From NCBI GenBank assembly GCA_910576875.1, contig CAJTKI010000036.1, positions 1 to 8,091 of the forward strand: a stretch of 8,091 bases of DNA, written 5' to 3'. This document shows, in pieces, positions 1 to 5,706 of this stretch. The notes under the pieces are model-generated. The model did not search any database. It was given only the letters and a program-made list of their open reading frames with translations, and was not told the origin of the DNA. Numbering within the stretch: position 1 is the stretch's first letter; each line of letters starts with the position of its first letter. Source of the stretch: an uncultured Christensenella sp. (lineage in GTDB: Bacteria > Bacillota > Clostridia > Christensenellales > UBA3700). Made by a program: the position numbers and the translations under genes.

Positions 1-1239
1 ATGACCGCGGAAAATCCGAACCCGACGTATCCCGAATCGATCGCGCAAGCATACGGCAATCAATTGATTTTGCTGGTGCCGTTCGAAAACACGCCCGAAC
101 AAATCGCATCGCACCGCGCGTTTGTCGAAGATCTGTACCGCATCGGCGCGCAACGCGAATCGGACGATGCCGATCCTACATACAGCGAAGTGACGGATGT
201 GTTTTCGCTGTTGAGCGTGCTGGACGACGACGTGTACGGCAAAATCGAAAACAGTCCTTACCGCGCGCTCATCTATCGCCGACTGCACGACAGTTTTATC
301 TCGGACGCGAACAAGGCGGATGCCGAACACTACATGCTCTATACCGTCCGACTGCAAGGCAACGCCGAAGATCCGCAATCGATGCGCACGCTCGAAGCGG
401 TGCGCGCGCTTGCGACGAATCGCTTCGGCGCAGTCAACATCACCGGACTCGCCGCGGGCGCGTATGAATTGAGCGCGGTCACGCCGCACGACTTTGCCGT
501 CGTCAATATCGTGTCCGCCGTACTGATCTTCGCGATCCTGCTCGTCACGTTCCGCAAACCGCTGTTGAGCGCGTTGCTGTTGCTCGTCATCGAAACGGGT
601 ATCTTCGTCAATCTGACGATCGTATATTGGATGCAAGCGCAGATCAACTTCATGGCGTATCTGATCGTCAGCGCGATTCTGCTCGGCGCGACCGTCGACT
701 ACGCGATCTTGGTCACAAGCAAATATCTCGACGAAAAACGATCGGGCGCAACCGGAAAAGCCGCGATTCTCAATGCGATCTACCGCTCCGCCCCGAGCGT
801 ACTGACGTCGGGCGCAATCCTGATCACGGTCAGCGCGAGCGTCTTTGCCGTCACGTCCAACTTGATCGTCGCTCAGATCACGGAATTGATCGCGCGCGGC
901 GCGGCGATCAGTCTGCTGCTCGTCTTTACGCTGCTGCCCGCGATCCTGACGTTGCGCGAAACTTGCGCGCACGCATATGCCGTCCGTCGCAAACGCGTCG
1001 CCGACCAATCGGGCAACGCCGCCGTCCTATACGATGCGGACGATCTCGCGTTCGCCGCCCGCAATCCGAGCAAAGCCGAGCGCGTATTGCGCAAATTCGG
1101 CATACGCAAAGATCCGATCGCGCCCGAAGACGTTTCGACGCCGCCCGAAGACGATTCGGACACGCCTATGTCCACGCCTAATGACGCGTCGAACGACGCA
1201 AATACGTGCAAAAACTCCGATGTCGAACCGACACCGTAG
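1..1239 (+). CDS. MMPL/RND-family membrane transporter, C-terminal half (5' end outside window)
   Basis: This is the C-terminal half of a proton-driven MMPL/RND-type exporter. The first ~160 residues read as the second extracytoplasmic domain. Five hydrophobic helices follow (about 165-184, 187-210, 215-241, 266-286, 288-317), matching TM8-12 of the 12-helix fold. The motif GATVDYAILVTSKY at 229-242 carries the Asp-Tyr pair (D233, Y234) typical of the proton-relay helix. After the last helix comes a ~90-residue hydrophilic tail, rich in Asp, Glu, Pro and Ser near its end, which should be cytoplasmic and unstructured. Family members normally have two such halves (700 residues or more), so the ATG at base 1 is probably an internal Met at the window edge and not the start. 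The substrate cannot be told: relatives export lipids, peptides or drugs. The gene converges on the XRE regulator with 33 bp between stop codons and no clear terminator. The family call is firm; the function is open. Confidence 0.85.
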   Translation: MTAENPNPTYPESIAQAYGNQLILLVPFENTPEQIASHRAFVEDLYRIGAQRESDDADPTYSEVTDVFSLLSVLDDDVYGKIENSPYRALIYRRLHDSFISDANKADAEHYMLYTVRLQGNAEDPQSMRTLEAVRALATNRFGAVNITGLAAGAYELSAVTPHDFAVVNIVSAVLIFAILLVTFRKPLLSALLLLVIETGIFVNLTIVYWMQAQINFMAYLIVSAILLGATVDYAILVTSKYLDEKRSGATGKAAILNAIYRSAPSVLTSGAILITVSASVFAVTSNLIVAQITELIARGAAISLLLVFTLLPAILTLRETCAHAYAVRRKRVADQSGNAAVLYDADDLAFAARNPSKAERVLRKFGIRKDPIAPEDVSTPPEDDSDTPMSTPNDASNDANTCKNSDVEPTP

Positions 1240-1272
1240 CACCGTCGTCGAATTATAAACAAAAATCGGGAA

Positions 1273-1581
1273 TCAATCCAGATAACTTTCCGTCAGCGTC
1301 AAAATCGCCTGTTGTTTCTTTTCGTTCAATTTGTCGAACAAATCGAGCATGCGGATTTGATTTGCGGTCAATTTATCGACATCCGCGTCCGCAAACAATT
1401 CCGACATCGTAATACCGAAGACCTGACAAACGTCTTCCAATACGCGTACCGTCGGCATATAATCGTTCTCGTTATACCAATTGTATACGGAAGTCTCCGA
1501 TATGCAAATTTTATGCGCCAATTGCGCCAGAGACCATCCGCGTTCGATGCGCATTCGATTGATCTTCTGTCGTATATCCAT
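1273..1581 (-). CDS. Small XRE-family helix-turn-helix transcriptional regulator
   Basis: A 102-residue DNA-binding protein of the Cro/C1 (XRE) type. Residues about 5-60 form the five-helix domain; the helix-turn-helix lies around 17-38 (SLAQLAHKICISETSVYNWY), followed by the usual PTVRVLEDVCQVFGITMSELF segment. The last ~30 residues are a charged helix (LFDKLNEKKQQAILTLTESY), a common short dimerisation-type tail in Bacillota regulators. There is no sensor or peptidase domain. The frame stays open upstream to 1680, but I chose the ATG at 1581: it begins directly at the first HTH helix and is preceded by GGGTGG with 6-nt spacing (1588-1593), whereas the upstream extension looks like non-coding AT-rich DNA. 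It is divergent from the SLOG-like gene, and a palindrome 23-40 bp upstream of its start suggests autoregulation and joint control of that neighbour. The regulator type is certain; its target is inferred. Confidence 0.9.
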   Translation of the reverse strand: MDIRQKINRMRIERGWSLAQLAHKICISETSVYNWYNENDYMPTVRVLEDVCQVFGITMSELFADADVDKLTANQIRMLDLFDKLNEKKQQAILTLTESYLD

Positions 1582-1596
1582 AGTTTTCCACCCAAC

Positions 1597-1631
1597 CGTA
1601 ATAGATACTGTATAGTGTATCGTAATCGATA
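1597..1631. repeat. 11-bp direct repeat flanking the palindrome
   Basis: CGTAATAGATA (1597-1607) and CGTAATCGATA (1621-1631) match at 10 of 11 positions with a 24-bp period, roughly two and a third helical turns. They overlap both ends of the palindrome at 1604-1621, so dyad and repeats form one compact cluster. The cluster may be a multi-site operator; chance is possible in AT-rich spacer DNA. Confidence 0.4.
1604..1621. promoter_or_regulatory. Operator-like inverted repeat in the divergent regulator/SLOG intergenic region
   Basis: The 18-bp sequence GATACTGTATAGTGTATC is an imperfect palindrome: GATAC and GTATC arms match exactly, the central TATA is self-complementary, and 14 of 18 positions are symmetric. 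It sits 23-40 bp upstream of the regulator start, where a promoter would lie, and ~117 bp upstream of the SLOG-like gene. Short dyads of this size are typical of XRE dimer sites. It is the best candidate for the regulator's own operator. Binding is inferred. Confidence 0.45.
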
Positions 1632-1674
1632 TAGGTTTATCTTGTTTGTGCTTATACGAATCCCGCAACCTAAC

Positions 1675-1703
1675 TTGCACTTCGCCCGAATCCGTGTTAC
1701 AAT
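1675..1703 (+). promoter_or_regulatory. Probable sigma-70-type promoter for the SLOG-like gene
   Basis: A TACAAT -10 hexamer (1698-1703, 5 of 6 to consensus) is preceded by TG one base upstream, making an extended -10. TTGCAC (1675-1680) lies exactly 17 bp upstream as a weak -35 (3 of 6). Transcription would begin near 1710, leaving a leader of ~28 nt before the ATG at 1738. A good match by eye; no start-site data. Confidence 0.5.
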
Positions 1704-1737
1704 ATAAATTACAGATCCGAAATAGGTTGGTAAATGT

Positions 1738-2196
1738 ATGATTGTAGCGTTTGTGGGAGAACGGAACGGCTACGTTTCCGATTGCAATTGCGCGAAATTA
1801 CGCGACATTTTAAGCGATTTGATCGATCGACAAGGAGCGGATACATTCTTGATTCGTCCCGATTACGATTTCGACCGCGCGGCGGCGCATGTGCTTGTCC
1901 GACTGCGGCAAACGCATCCGCATATCCGCATCGTGCTTGCGTACGCGCAAGGCGACTCGGACGATCCGACGCCGTACGACGATTGTCTGCGCTTGGACCT
2001 GTCGGATCGACAACCGTTGGCGCGGATGCGGATGCAGCGCGCGCTCGTCGAGCGTTGCGATCTGCTGATCGCGCAGACTTCGCATGCGTCGTATACCGCG
2101 CATCCGATCTGGCAGGCGCAACAGTGCGGCAAACGCGTACTGTATTTGCACGCCGCCCCGAGCGAGAGCGATCGCGCGACCGCGTCCGAGGCATAA
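1738..2196 (+). CDS. SLOG-superfamily (DUF1273/YpsA-like) protein, divergent form
   Basis: A 152-residue soluble protein whose layout resembles the small SLOG/DUF1273 proteins common in Bacillota, a Rossmann-like fold thought to bind nucleotide-type ligands. Residues 1-7 (MIVAFVG) form the first strand. Residues 42-56 (DYDFDRAAAHVLVRL) match the 'GFDxxAAxxVLxLK' helix of the family, 61-71 (PHIRIVLAYAQ) match the 'PxIxLxxVLPY' strand, and 101-113 (RALVERCDLLIAQ) match the late 'RNxxMVDxSDxxI' segment, followed by GKRVLYL. The glycine-rich loop normally just before the FD motif reads RPDYDFD here, and the late paired glycines are absent, so ligand binding may be altered or lost. The ATG at 1738 fits the first strand; a second ATG at 1734 is in another frame. 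The Shine-Dalgarno is weak (AGGTTGG, 1724-1730). It is divergent from the XRE regulator. The fold call is moderate; the function is unknown. Confidence 0.6.
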   Translation: MIVAFVGERNGYVSDCNCAKLRDILSDLIDRQGADTFLIRPDYDFDRAAAHVLVRLRQTHPHIRIVLAYAQGDSDDPTPYDDCLRLDLSDRQPLARMRMQRALVERCDLLIAQTSHASYTAHPIWQAQQCGKRVLYLHAAPSESDRATASEA

Positions 2197-2205
2197 CGTC
2201 CTTGT

Positions 2206-2253
2206 ATCGAAACGAAGGAGCGACTTCGATCGGTGTCGCTTTCGTTTCTCGAT
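2206..2253. terminator. Long imperfect hairpin between convergent genes, possible bidirectional terminator
   Basis: GAAACGAA-GG-AGCGAC (2209-2224) pairs with GTCGCT-TTCGTTTC (2235-2248), giving 14 base pairs interrupted by a two-base GG bulge, with a 10-nt loop. ATC/GAT (2206-2208, 2251-2253) can extend it past a small bulge. It lies 10 bp past the SLOG-like stop and ~30 bp past the ridA stop. Neither strand has a U-rich tail, so it is not a textbook intrinsic terminator. It could block read-through, act with Rho, or protect 3' ends. Confidence 0.4.
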
Positions 2254-2261
2254 CGACATTG

Positions 2262-2285
2262 CAAAACGCGACGCGACGACGCGTC
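2262..2285 (-). terminator. Candidate weak intrinsic terminator of the ilv-ridA operon
   Basis: Read on the minus strand, GACGCG-TCGT-CGCGTC forms a six-pair GC-rich stem with a 4-nt loop, starting inside the ridA stop codon, followed by GCG and four Us. The U tract is short and offset by three bases, so termination would be weak alone. The larger hairpin at 2206-2253 lies next downstream. Confidence 0.35.
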
Positions 2286-2655
2286 AAAGTTCGGCTATCG
2301 TATCGATCTCGACCAGAACGTTCTTGGGCAGCGTCTTGACCGCGACGCACGAGCGCGCCGGAGCAGACGTGAAATACTGCGCGTAAATCTCGTTGAACGC
2401 AGCAAAGTCCGCCATATCCGCCAAAAAGCACGTCGTCTTGACGACCTTGGCGATGTCGCTGCCGCTCGCTTGCAACAGCGCGCGAATGTTGCGACACACC
2501 CGATGCGTCTGCGCCCGAACGTCGCCCTGTTCGACGACGCCGGTCGCGGGATCGATCGCGATCTGTCCCGACGTATATACCATGGCGCCCGCTACGATTG
2601 CCTGACTGTACGGTCCGATCGCCGCCGGAGCCTGTGCGGTAGAAATAACTTGCAT
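2284..2655 (-). CDS. ridA: RidA family reactive intermediate deaminase
   Basis: A 123-residue cytoplasmic protein of the RidA (YjgF/YER057c/UK114) family, a homotrimer that hydrolyses the enamine/imine intermediates (2-aminocrotonate, 2-aminoacrylate) released by PLP-dependent dehydratases, yielding 2-oxobutanoate or pyruvate and protecting other PLP enzymes. Family marks are visible: GPYSQA at 14-19, TSGQ at 28-31, the catalytic-pocket Arg in ARSCVAV (R101, with C103 two residues on, as in E. coli R105/C107), and LPKNVLVEIDTIA at 109-121 with E116. Length is typical. The ATG at 2655 follows AAGGAG with 7-nt spacing; the longer upstream open frame overlaps ilvA and is not credible. It is the last operon gene, 11 nt after ilvA, whose product generates its substrate. 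Function is well supported by sequence and context. Confidence 0.96.
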   Translation of the reverse strand: MQVISTAQAPAAIGPYSQAIVAGAMVYTSGQIAIDPATGVVEQGDVRAQTHRVCRNIRALLQASGSDIAKVVKTTCFLADMADFAAFNEIYAQYFTSAPARSCVAVKTLPKNVLVEIDTIAEL

Positions 2656-2662
2656 GTATTGT

Positions 2663-2669
2663 CTCCTTA
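2663..2669 (-). promoter_or_regulatory. Shine-Dalgarno of ridA overlapping the ilvA stop codon
   Basis: On the minus strand TAAGGAG contains the ilvA stop (TAA, 2669-2667) and a strong ribosome binding site for ridA. Ribosomes ending ilvA stop on the ridA initiation site, implying translational coupling. It fixes the ridA start at 2655. Confidence 0.85.
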
Positions 2670-3860
2670 TATCAATTTGAACCCTTCCGCAATCAGTTGG
2701 TTGCGAATCTGTTGGATATGATCGAAATTGCGCGTCTCGATCTCGATGCGCAGAAAACATCCCGTCACGTCGCTGCCTTCGCTCGCGCGCTCGTGGTGCA
2801 CGGCAATCACGTTGGCGCCCAACGTCGAAACGATCTGCGACACGTGCGACAGCTGTCCGGGCTTGTCCGGAAGTTCGATCGTCATCGCATAATTTCTGCC
2901 GCTCATCAGCAAGCCGCGCTTGATCACGCGCGAAAGAATCGTCACGTCGATGTTGCCGCCCGAAACGATGCAGCAAACCTTTTGTCCTTCGGTCGGAATC
3001 TTGCCGAACATCGCCGCGGCAACCGATACCGCGCCTGCGCCTTCGGCGACCATTTTGTATTTTTCCATCAACGTCAAAATCGCCGAAGAGATCTCGTCAT
3101 CCGTCACGGTAACGACGTCGTCCACATACTGTTTGCACAACTCGTACGTCAGATCGCCCGGTTGTTTGACCGCGATTCCGTCCGCGATCGTCGATACTTT
3201 GTCCAACGCGGACAGGCGATTCTTGCGTACGGATTCGTACATGCTCGGCGCGCCCGCCGCCTGCACGCCGTATACGCGGACATTGGGTTTGAGTTGCTTG
3301 ATCGCATACGCGACGCCGGCGATCAGTCCGCCGCCGCCGATCGGTACGACGACCGAATCGACGTCGTCGAGTTGATTGAGAATTTCCAATCCGATCGTGC
3401 CCTGTCCGGCAATCACGTCCGGATCGTTGAACGGATGGATAAACGTGTATCCGCACGTATCGCGCAGTTCGATCGCCTTATTGTACGCGTCGTCGTAGAC
3501 GCCCGGCACCAGACACACTTCCGCGCCGTAACGCTTGGTCGCTTCGACCTTGGAAATCGGCGCGCCGTCCGGCAGACAGATCAACGACCGAATGCCGCTC
3601 TTGGTCGCGGCAAGCGCGACGCCCTGCGCATGGTTGCCCGCCGAACACGCGATCACGCCGCGCGCTTTTTCTTCTTCGGAAAGTTGCGAAATCTTGTAAT
3701 ACGCGCCGCGTACCTTAAAGGATCCGGTGACTTGCAAGTTTTCCGTCTTCAAATAGATCTGACTTCCCGCTTTGAGATCGGACGCCGGAATGATGTCCGT
3801 CTGACGGATCGCTTCTTTAAGCACGCACGCCGCGCGGTAAACTTTGTCCAATGTAAGCAT
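2667..3860 (-). CDS. ilvA: Threonine ammonia-lyase (threonine deaminase), single-ACT-domain type
   Basis: A 397-residue PLP enzyme that converts L-threonine to 2-oxobutanoate and ammonia, the committed step to isoleucine. The Schiff-base lysine is K49 in TGSFKVRGA, the substrate/PLP loop is SAGNHAQG (73-80), the phosphate-binding tetraglycine is at 175-178 (PIGGGGLIAG), and SGGN lies at 300-303. Residues ~324-397 form one ACT domain (MTIELPDKPGQLSHV...). This is the ~400-residue class with one C-terminal ACT domain, unlike the ~514-residue E. coli IlvA with a double ACT-like domain or ACT-less TdcB (~329). The ACT domain predicts allosteric control by a branched-chain amino acid or similar ligand, but which one is not visible. 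The ATG at 3860 follows AAGGAG with 9-nt spacing; 29 further upstream residues in frame overlap ilvD and are Arg/Trp-rich, so they are rejected. Its place in an ilv operon favours a biosynthetic over a catabolic role. Confidence 0.96.
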   Translation of the reverse strand: MLTLDKVYRAACVLKEAIRQTDIIPASDLKAGSQIYLKTENLQVTGSFKVRGAYYKISQLSEEEKARGVIACSAGNHAQGVALAATKSGIRSLICLPDGAPISKVEATKRYGAEVCLVPGVYDDAYNKAIELRDTCGYTFIHPFNDPDVIAGQGTIGLEILNQLDDVDSVVVPIGGGGLIAGVAYAIKQLKPNVRVYGVQAAGAPSMYESVRKNRLSALDKVSTIADGIAVKQPGDLTYELCKQYVDDVVTVTDDEISSAILTLMEKYKMVAEGAGAVSVAAAMFGKIPTEGQKVCCIVSGGNIDVTILSRVIKRGLLMSGRNYAMTIELPDKPGQLSHVSQIVSTLGANVIAVHHERASEGSDVTGCFLRIEIETRNFDHIQQIRNQLIAEGFKLI

Positions 3861-3869
3861 TTGCCGCAA

Positions 3870-3876
3870 CTCCTTA
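3870..3876 (-). promoter_or_regulatory. Shine-Dalgarno of ilvA overlapping the ilvD stop codon
   Basis: The same TAAGGAG arrangement as at ilvA/ridA: the ilvD stop (TAA, 3876-3874) is embedded in the ilvA ribosome binding site, 9 nt before the ATG at 3860. It supports a start at 3860 and coupling of IlvA synthesis to IlvD translation. Confidence 0.85.
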
Positions 3877-5538
3877 TTCCAACACCGCGCCCTTGTCCGC
3901 GCTCGTGACCAGACGCGCATATCGCGCCAGCCAGCCCGTACGCACATTGGGTTCGGGCAACGCGTGCGCCTTGCGCCGACGATCGAGTTCTTCGTCGCTC
4001 AGATGCGCGCGAATCGCATAATTGGGAATATCGATCGTAATCGTGTCGCCGTCGCGCAACAATCCGATCTCTCCGCCGACCGCCGCCTCGGGCGCAACGT
4101 GCCCGATCGAAGCGCCGCGCGACGCGCCGGAAAATCTGCCGTCCGTAATCAGGGCGACGCTCTTATCCAGTTTCATGCCCGCCAAAGCCGACGTCGGGTT
4201 GAGCATCTCGCGCATGCCCGGTCCGCCCTTGGGTCCTTCGTAGCGAATGACGACGATGTCGCCCGCATGGATTTGTCCGCCGTAAATCGCCGCAATCGCC
4301 TGCTCTTCGCCGTCGAACACGCGCGCGGGTCCCGTATGCGTCAGCATCTCGGGCGCGACCGCGCTGCGCTTGACGACGCAGCCGTTCTTGGCGATATTGC
4401 CCCACAGGATCGCCAAACCGCCCGTCTCCGAATACGGACGTTCGATCGGACGGATCGTCTCGTAATCGCGCACGCAGACGCCGACCAGATTTTCGCCGAC
4501 CGTCTTGCCGGTCGCCGTTATCGCGGAAGTGTCGATCAAATCGCGTTTGACCAACTCGCTCAACACGGCTTGCACGCCGCCCGCCGCATACAGATCCTGC
4601 ATGTGCGTCGGTCCCGCCGGCGCCAGATGGCACAGGTTGGGAACGATCTCGCTCATCTCGTTGAGTTGTTGCAAATCGAGCGGATAGCCCGCCTCGTGCG
4701 CGATCGCCAGCAAATGCAAAACGCTGTTGCTCGAACAGCCCAACGCCATATCGCACGCAAGCGCGTTGCGAATCGCCGTCGGACAAAGGATGTCTTTGAT
4801 CTTGATGTCGCGGCGCACCAGTTCCATCACCGCCATGCCGGCGTGTTTGGCAAGCGCGGTGCGCGCGCTCATGACGGCGGGAATCGTGCCGTTGCCGGGC
4901 AATGCGATGCCGATCGCTTCGCACAGACAGTTCATGCTGTTGGCGGTATACATGCCGCTGCAAGAACCGCAGGTCGGACAGCAATTGCGCTCGAAATCCA
5001 GCAATCCCGCATCGTCGATCAGATCGGCTTTGCGCGCGCCGACCGCCTCGAACATCTTGGACAGCGATACTTCGCATCCATCCACGACGCCCGCCATCAT
5101 CGGTCCGCCGCTGACGACGACCGTGGGCAGATTGACACGCAACGCTCCCATCACCATGCCGGGAACGATCTTGTCGCAGTTGGGGATCAGCACGAGCGCG
5201 TCGAACCGATGCGCCTGCGCCATCGTCTCGACGCTGTCCGCGATCAGTTCGCGCGAGGCAAGGCTGTATTTCATGCCGATATGTCCCATCGCGATGCCGT
5301 CGCAGACGCCGATCGACGGTACGAGCACGGGCGTGCCGCCCGCCATCCGTATGCCGGCTTTGACCGCTTCGGCAATCTTATCCAAATGGATATGTCCCGG
5401 CACGATCTCGCTGTGCGCGCATACGACGCCGACGATCGGACGGTCCAACTCTTCCTGCGTGAAACCGCACGCATACAGCAACGAACGCTGCGGCGCGGTC
5501 TCCGCTCCTTGTGTCAAATATCTGCTCTTCAATTGCAT
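3874..5538 (-). CDS. ilvD: Dihydroxy-acid dehydratase
   Basis: A 554-residue iron-sulfur dehydratase that removes water from 2,3-dihydroxy-3-methylbutanoate and its methylpentanoate homologue, giving the 2-oxo acid precursors of valine/leucine and isoleucine. IlvD/Edd signatures are intact: DGIAMGHIGM (80-89), SRELIADSVE (95-104), NCDK (120-123, C121 a cluster ligand and K123 the conserved active-site Lys), CPTCGSCSGMYTANSMNCL (187-205, cluster Cys), and the C-terminal TDGRFSGASRG. Where the plant and mycobacterial [2Fe-2S] enzymes read TPCN, this one reads VPGH (46-49), as E. coli IlvD does. That hints at an oxygen-sensitive [4Fe-4S] form, which would suit an anaerobe. The ATG at 5538 follows AAGGAG with 5-nt spacing; the frame extends upstream only through structured spacer DNA. 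It sits 168 bp after ilvC and 13 bp before ilvA. Confidence 0.97.
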   Translation of the reverse strand: MQLKSRYLTQGAETAPQRSLLYACGFTQEELDRPIVGVVCAHSEIVPGHIHLDKIAEAVKAGIRMAGGTPVLVPSIGVCDGIAMGHIGMKYSLASRELIADSVETMAQAHRFDALVLIPNCDKIVPGMVMGALRVNLPTVVVSGGPMMAGVVDGCEVSLSKMFEAVGARKADLIDDAGLLDFERNCCPTCGSCSGMYTANSMNCLCEAIGIALPGNGTIPAVMSARTALAKHAGMAVMELVRRDIKIKDILCPTAIRNALACDMALGCSSNSVLHLLAIAHEAGYPLDLQQLNEMSEIVPNLCHLAPAGPTHMQDLYAAGGVQAVLSELVKRDLIDTSAITATGKTVGENLVGVCVRDYETIRPIERPYSETGGLAILWGNIAKNGCVVKRSAVAPEMLTHTGPARVFDGEEQAIAAIYGGQIHAGDIVVIRYEGPKGGPGMREMLNPTSALAGMKLDKSVALITDGRFSGASRGASIGHVAPEAAVGGEIGLLRDGDTITIDIPNYAIRAHLSDEELDRRRKAHALPEPNVRTGWLARYARLVTSADKGAVLE

Positions 5539-5543
5539 AATCA

Positions 5544-5549
5544 CTCCTT
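5544..5549 (-). promoter_or_regulatory. Shine-Dalgarno of ilvD
   Basis: AAGGAG on the minus strand, 5 nt before the ATG at 5538. It decides between that start and an in-frame upstream ATG at 5613 that has no comparable site and would translate the hairpin-rich spacer. Confidence 0.8.
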
Positions 5550-5550
5550 G

Positions 5551-5566
5551 CCCGTCCGCAAACGGG
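5551..5566 (-). other. Small hairpin just upstream of the ilvD ribosome binding site
   Basis: On the minus strand CCCGT-TTGCGG-ACGGG can form a five-pair stem with a 6-nt loop, ending one base before the ilvD Shine-Dalgarno region. Its position could modulate ribosome access; the stem is short and may be incidental. Confidence 0.35.
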
Positions 5567-5568
5567 TC

Positions 5569-5593
5569 TTGCGGCGATCGCCGATCGGCGCAA
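5569..5593. repeat. 25-bp near-perfect inverted repeat in the ilvC-ilvD spacer
   Basis: TTGCG-g-CGATCG-c-CGATCG-g-CGCAA is symmetric about its central base except for one mismatched pair. It includes two overlapping 12-bp perfect palindromes. As RNA it could fold as a short GC-rich hairpin; as DNA it could be a protein site. CGATCG is common across this window, so part of the symmetry may reflect composition. Confidence 0.4.
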
Positions 5594-5648
5594 CGTCTTC
5601 CGTCCCGACGCACCGTACGCCGTCGATGCGCCCGTCTTCGGATAGGAC

Positions 5649-5678
5649 ATATCCGTGCAACGCAGGTCGCACGGATAT
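5649..5678 (-). other. Perfect 10-bp stem-loop in the ilvC-ilvD spacer
   Basis: ATATCCGTGC and GCACGGATAT are exact inverted copies separated by 10 nt, ~30 bp after the ilvC stop. No U tract follows on the operon strand, so simple termination is unlikely. Just downstream, TATCC (5644-5640) can pair with the GGATA in the 3' arm, giving a weaker alternative fold. Candidate roles are a processing or stability element or an attenuator; none is proven. Confidence 0.5.
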
Positions 5679-5706
5679 TTGTACCCGATCGGATTAGCGT
5701 CGAAGA

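Noticed and set aside
1..3. ATG at base 1 as the true start of the transporter
   Set aside because: It would leave half a transporter beginning inside the extracytoplasmic domain without a first membrane helix or signal, so truncation by the window edge is simpler.
627..1181. 184-residue plus-strand frame inside the MMPL gene
   Set aside because: Overlaps conserved transporter helices in another frame and is highly Arg-rich.
1582..1680. N-terminal extension of the XRE regulator to the ATG at 1680
   Set aside because: The added 33 residues run across the operator-like AT-rich spacer and have no family match; the ATG at 1581 has a better-placed ribosome binding site.
1709..2497. 262-residue minus-strand open frame over the SLOG-like gene and ridA end
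   Set aside because: Arg/Ser-rich, overlaps two better-supported genes, and ignores the convergent hairpins.
2697..3908. 403-residue plus-strand open frame covering ilvA
   Set aside because: Antisense shadow of a clear ilvA gene, with Arg-rich composition and no family motif or ribosome binding site.
5573..5584. HIP1-like GCGATCGC palindrome suggesting a cyanobacterium
   Set aside because: Only scattered examples are seen, and they are explained by the general CGATCG richness; the gene set and ribosome binding sites fit Bacillota better.
3844..5697. 617-residue plus-strand open frame covering ilvD
   Set aside because: It is exactly antisense to ilvD, is rich in Arg, His, Asp and Ala with no recognisable domain, and results from codon bias keeping stops out of the opposite strand.
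5539..5706. Possible leader peptide or T-box before ilvD
   Set aside because: The ATG at 5650 opens a frame that runs into ilvD out of frame and is not Leu/Ile/Val-rich. No T-box consensus or terminator/antiterminator pair with a U run was seen.
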